NCBI GenBank assembly: GCA_002316215.1
Contig: DCDB01000312.1
Location: forward strand, 1 to 7,130
Source: Lachnospiraceae bacterium UBA1066
GTDB taxonomy: Bacteria; Bacillota; Clostridia; Lachnospirales; Lachnospiraceae
Direction of reading: 5' to 3'
DNA length: 7,130 nucleotides
Part shown: one piece after another, positions 6,794 to 7,130 of the stretch
How positions within the stretch are numbered: position 1 is the stretch's first letter
Layout: the number at the start of each line of letters is the position of its first letter
The notes under the pieces: model-generated
Database searches by the model: none
The model's input: the letters and a program-made list of their open reading frames with translations, nothing else
What the model was told of the DNA's origin: nothing
Position numbers and translations under genes: made by a program

Positions 6794-6816
6794 CTTATTT
6801 TTCCATAACGCTATGC

Positions 6817-6957
6817 TTACTTATGCTCGCAGCTCTGATTTCCCACTGTGCAGCTCGTCTTGCATGCTGACTGGCAGGAAGTCTGGCATTCGCCGCATCC
6901 GCCCTTCTTAAGCGTATTTTGAAGATTCTTTGTATTTAAAGTCTTCACATGTTTCAT
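6817..6957 (-). CDS. scfA: SCIFF six-cysteine peptide precursor
   Basis: A 46-residue peptide, the substrate of ScfB. The leader MKHVKTLNTKNLQNTLKKGG (1-20) is a recognisable SCIFF leader. It is followed by a core with six cysteines at 21, 24, 28, 32, 36 and 43 (CGECQTSCQSACKTSCTVGN, then QSC), ending EHK. In characterised homologues the thioether links Cys32 to Thr37, and both residues are at exactly these positions here. The start has a perfect AAGGAGG (6967-6973) nine bases upstream and a strong promoter just beyond, so high expression is likely. scfB lies 272 bases downstream. The gene is too short for ordinary ORF-length cut-offs and easily missed. No export or protease gene dedicated to it is seen in the window, and the function of the mature peptide is not established. 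Confidence 0.97.
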   Translation of the reverse strand: MKHVKTLNTKNLQNTLKKGGCGECQTSCQSACKTSCTVGNQSCEHK

Positions 6958-6986
6958 GATGAAGTTCCTCCTTATTAATTTCTGTC

Positions 6987-7015
6987 ATTATAGCACATGA
7001 TTCATGCACGCACAA
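6987..7015 (-). promoter_or_regulatory. scfA promoter with extended -10
   Basis: The minus strand has TGCTATAAT, a perfect TATAAT (6987-6992) with the extended TG element. TTGTGC (7010-7015, matching the TTG of TTGACA) lies exactly 17 bases upstream. Transcription would start near 6980, giving a leader of about 23 bases with the scfA Shine-Dalgarno in it. This is the best sigma-A type promoter in the window and probably drives scfA, with partial readthrough into scfB. Confidence 0.8.
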
Positions 7016-7035
7016 GAAAACTTATTCTTTCTTTT

Positions 7036-7065
7036 GCAGCGGCCTATCCTTCATTCAGCCGCCGC
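7036..7065. other. GC-rich stem-loop upstream of the scfA promoter
   Basis: On the minus strand GCGGCGGC (7058-7065) can pair with GCCGCTGC (7036-7043), an eight-pair stem including one G-U, around a 14-base loop. It is followed by AAAAGAAAG rather than a U-tract, so it is a poor terminator for a gene entering from the right. Its arms repeat those of the structure before scfB (6573-6606). Confidence 0.45.
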
Positions 7066-7130
7066 TCATTCTTCCTGCAGGTTTTGTGCGCTTCTCATGC
7101 AGCTCATTCTTCCTGTCGTTTTTGTGCGCT
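7065..7130. repeat. Imperfect tandem repeat at the right edge, 38-base period
   Basis: Two 28-base units, 7065-7092 and 7103-7130, match at 25 of 28 positions. They share CTCATTCTTCCTG at one end and TTTTGTGCGCT at the other, and are separated by ten bases (TCTCATGCAG). The second unit ends exactly at the window edge, so more copies may follow. A 38-base period is not a multiple of three, which argues against coding repeats, and the ten-base spacer is too short for a CRISPR array. All three minus-strand frames meet stops here. Confidence 0.75.

Noticed and set aside
6525..6794. An 89-codon minus-strand reading frame between scfA and scfB
   Set aside because: It has no ribosome binding site, is Arg/Lys/Ser-rich without a recognisable domain, runs through the repeats and the terminator-like hairpin, and overlaps the well-supported scfB start.
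6997..7130. A plus-strand frame starting at an ATG inside the scfA promoter and open to the edge
   Set aside because: No Shine-Dalgarno precedes it, it overlaps the -10/-35 region of scfA, and its translation through the tandem repeat looks random.
7065..7130. Possible CRISPR repeat-spacer pair
   Set aside because: The spacer is only ten bases, the two units differ at three of 28 positions, and no cas gene is present.

Overview
The window reads as a stretch of chromosome from a Clostridia-class Bacillota, most likely a Lachnospiraceae-type gut or rumen anaerobe of moderate GC content. Three things suggest this: an intact SCIFF peptide/maturase pair (scfA-scfB), which is a near-universal Clostridia marker; SecD and SecF fused into one protein; and the gene order scfA-scfB-secDF-recJ-apt followed by what is probably relA. 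The taxonomic call is inference from gene content and order. No species can be named from the sequence.

Every convincing gene lies on the minus strand, so transcription runs from high to low coordinates. From the right edge: an imperfect tandem repeat and a GC-rich stem-loop (7036-7130); a strong extended -10 promoter (6987-7015); scfA (6817-6957), a 46-residue six-cysteine precursor peptide too short for ordinary ORF calling; a 272-base gap with two stem-loops and degenerate repeats; scfB (5132-6544), the radical SAM/SPASM maturase; a 120-base gap with a small GAAA-loop hairpin; secDF (2606-5011); a 55-base gap holding a terminator-like hairpin with the recJ ribosome binding site just after it; recJ (832-2550); a 196-base leader with a candidate promoter, a stem-loop and a 12-base direct repeat; apt (105-635); and, 18 bases on, the first 28 codons of another gene (1-86), probably relA by position.

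Functionally there are two groups. scfA-scfB is a ribosomally made and post-translationally modified peptide (RiPP) system: ScfB is expected to install a thioether crosslink in ScfA, and the cysteine and threonine used in characterised homologues (Cys32, Thr37) are at the same positions here. The remaining genes are housekeeping: SecDF for secretion, RecJ for single-strand DNA processing, Apt for adenine salvage and possibly RelA for the stringent response. The biological role of mature SCIFF is not established, so the scfA-scfB unit and the RNA structures around it are the least understood part of the window.

The main points worth a second look are the terminator-like structure immediately before scfB, a serine in SecF where the proton-relay aspartate is expected, the lysine-rich SecDF tail, hairpins with matching stems on both sides of secDF, and the tandem repeat upstream of the scfA promoter.
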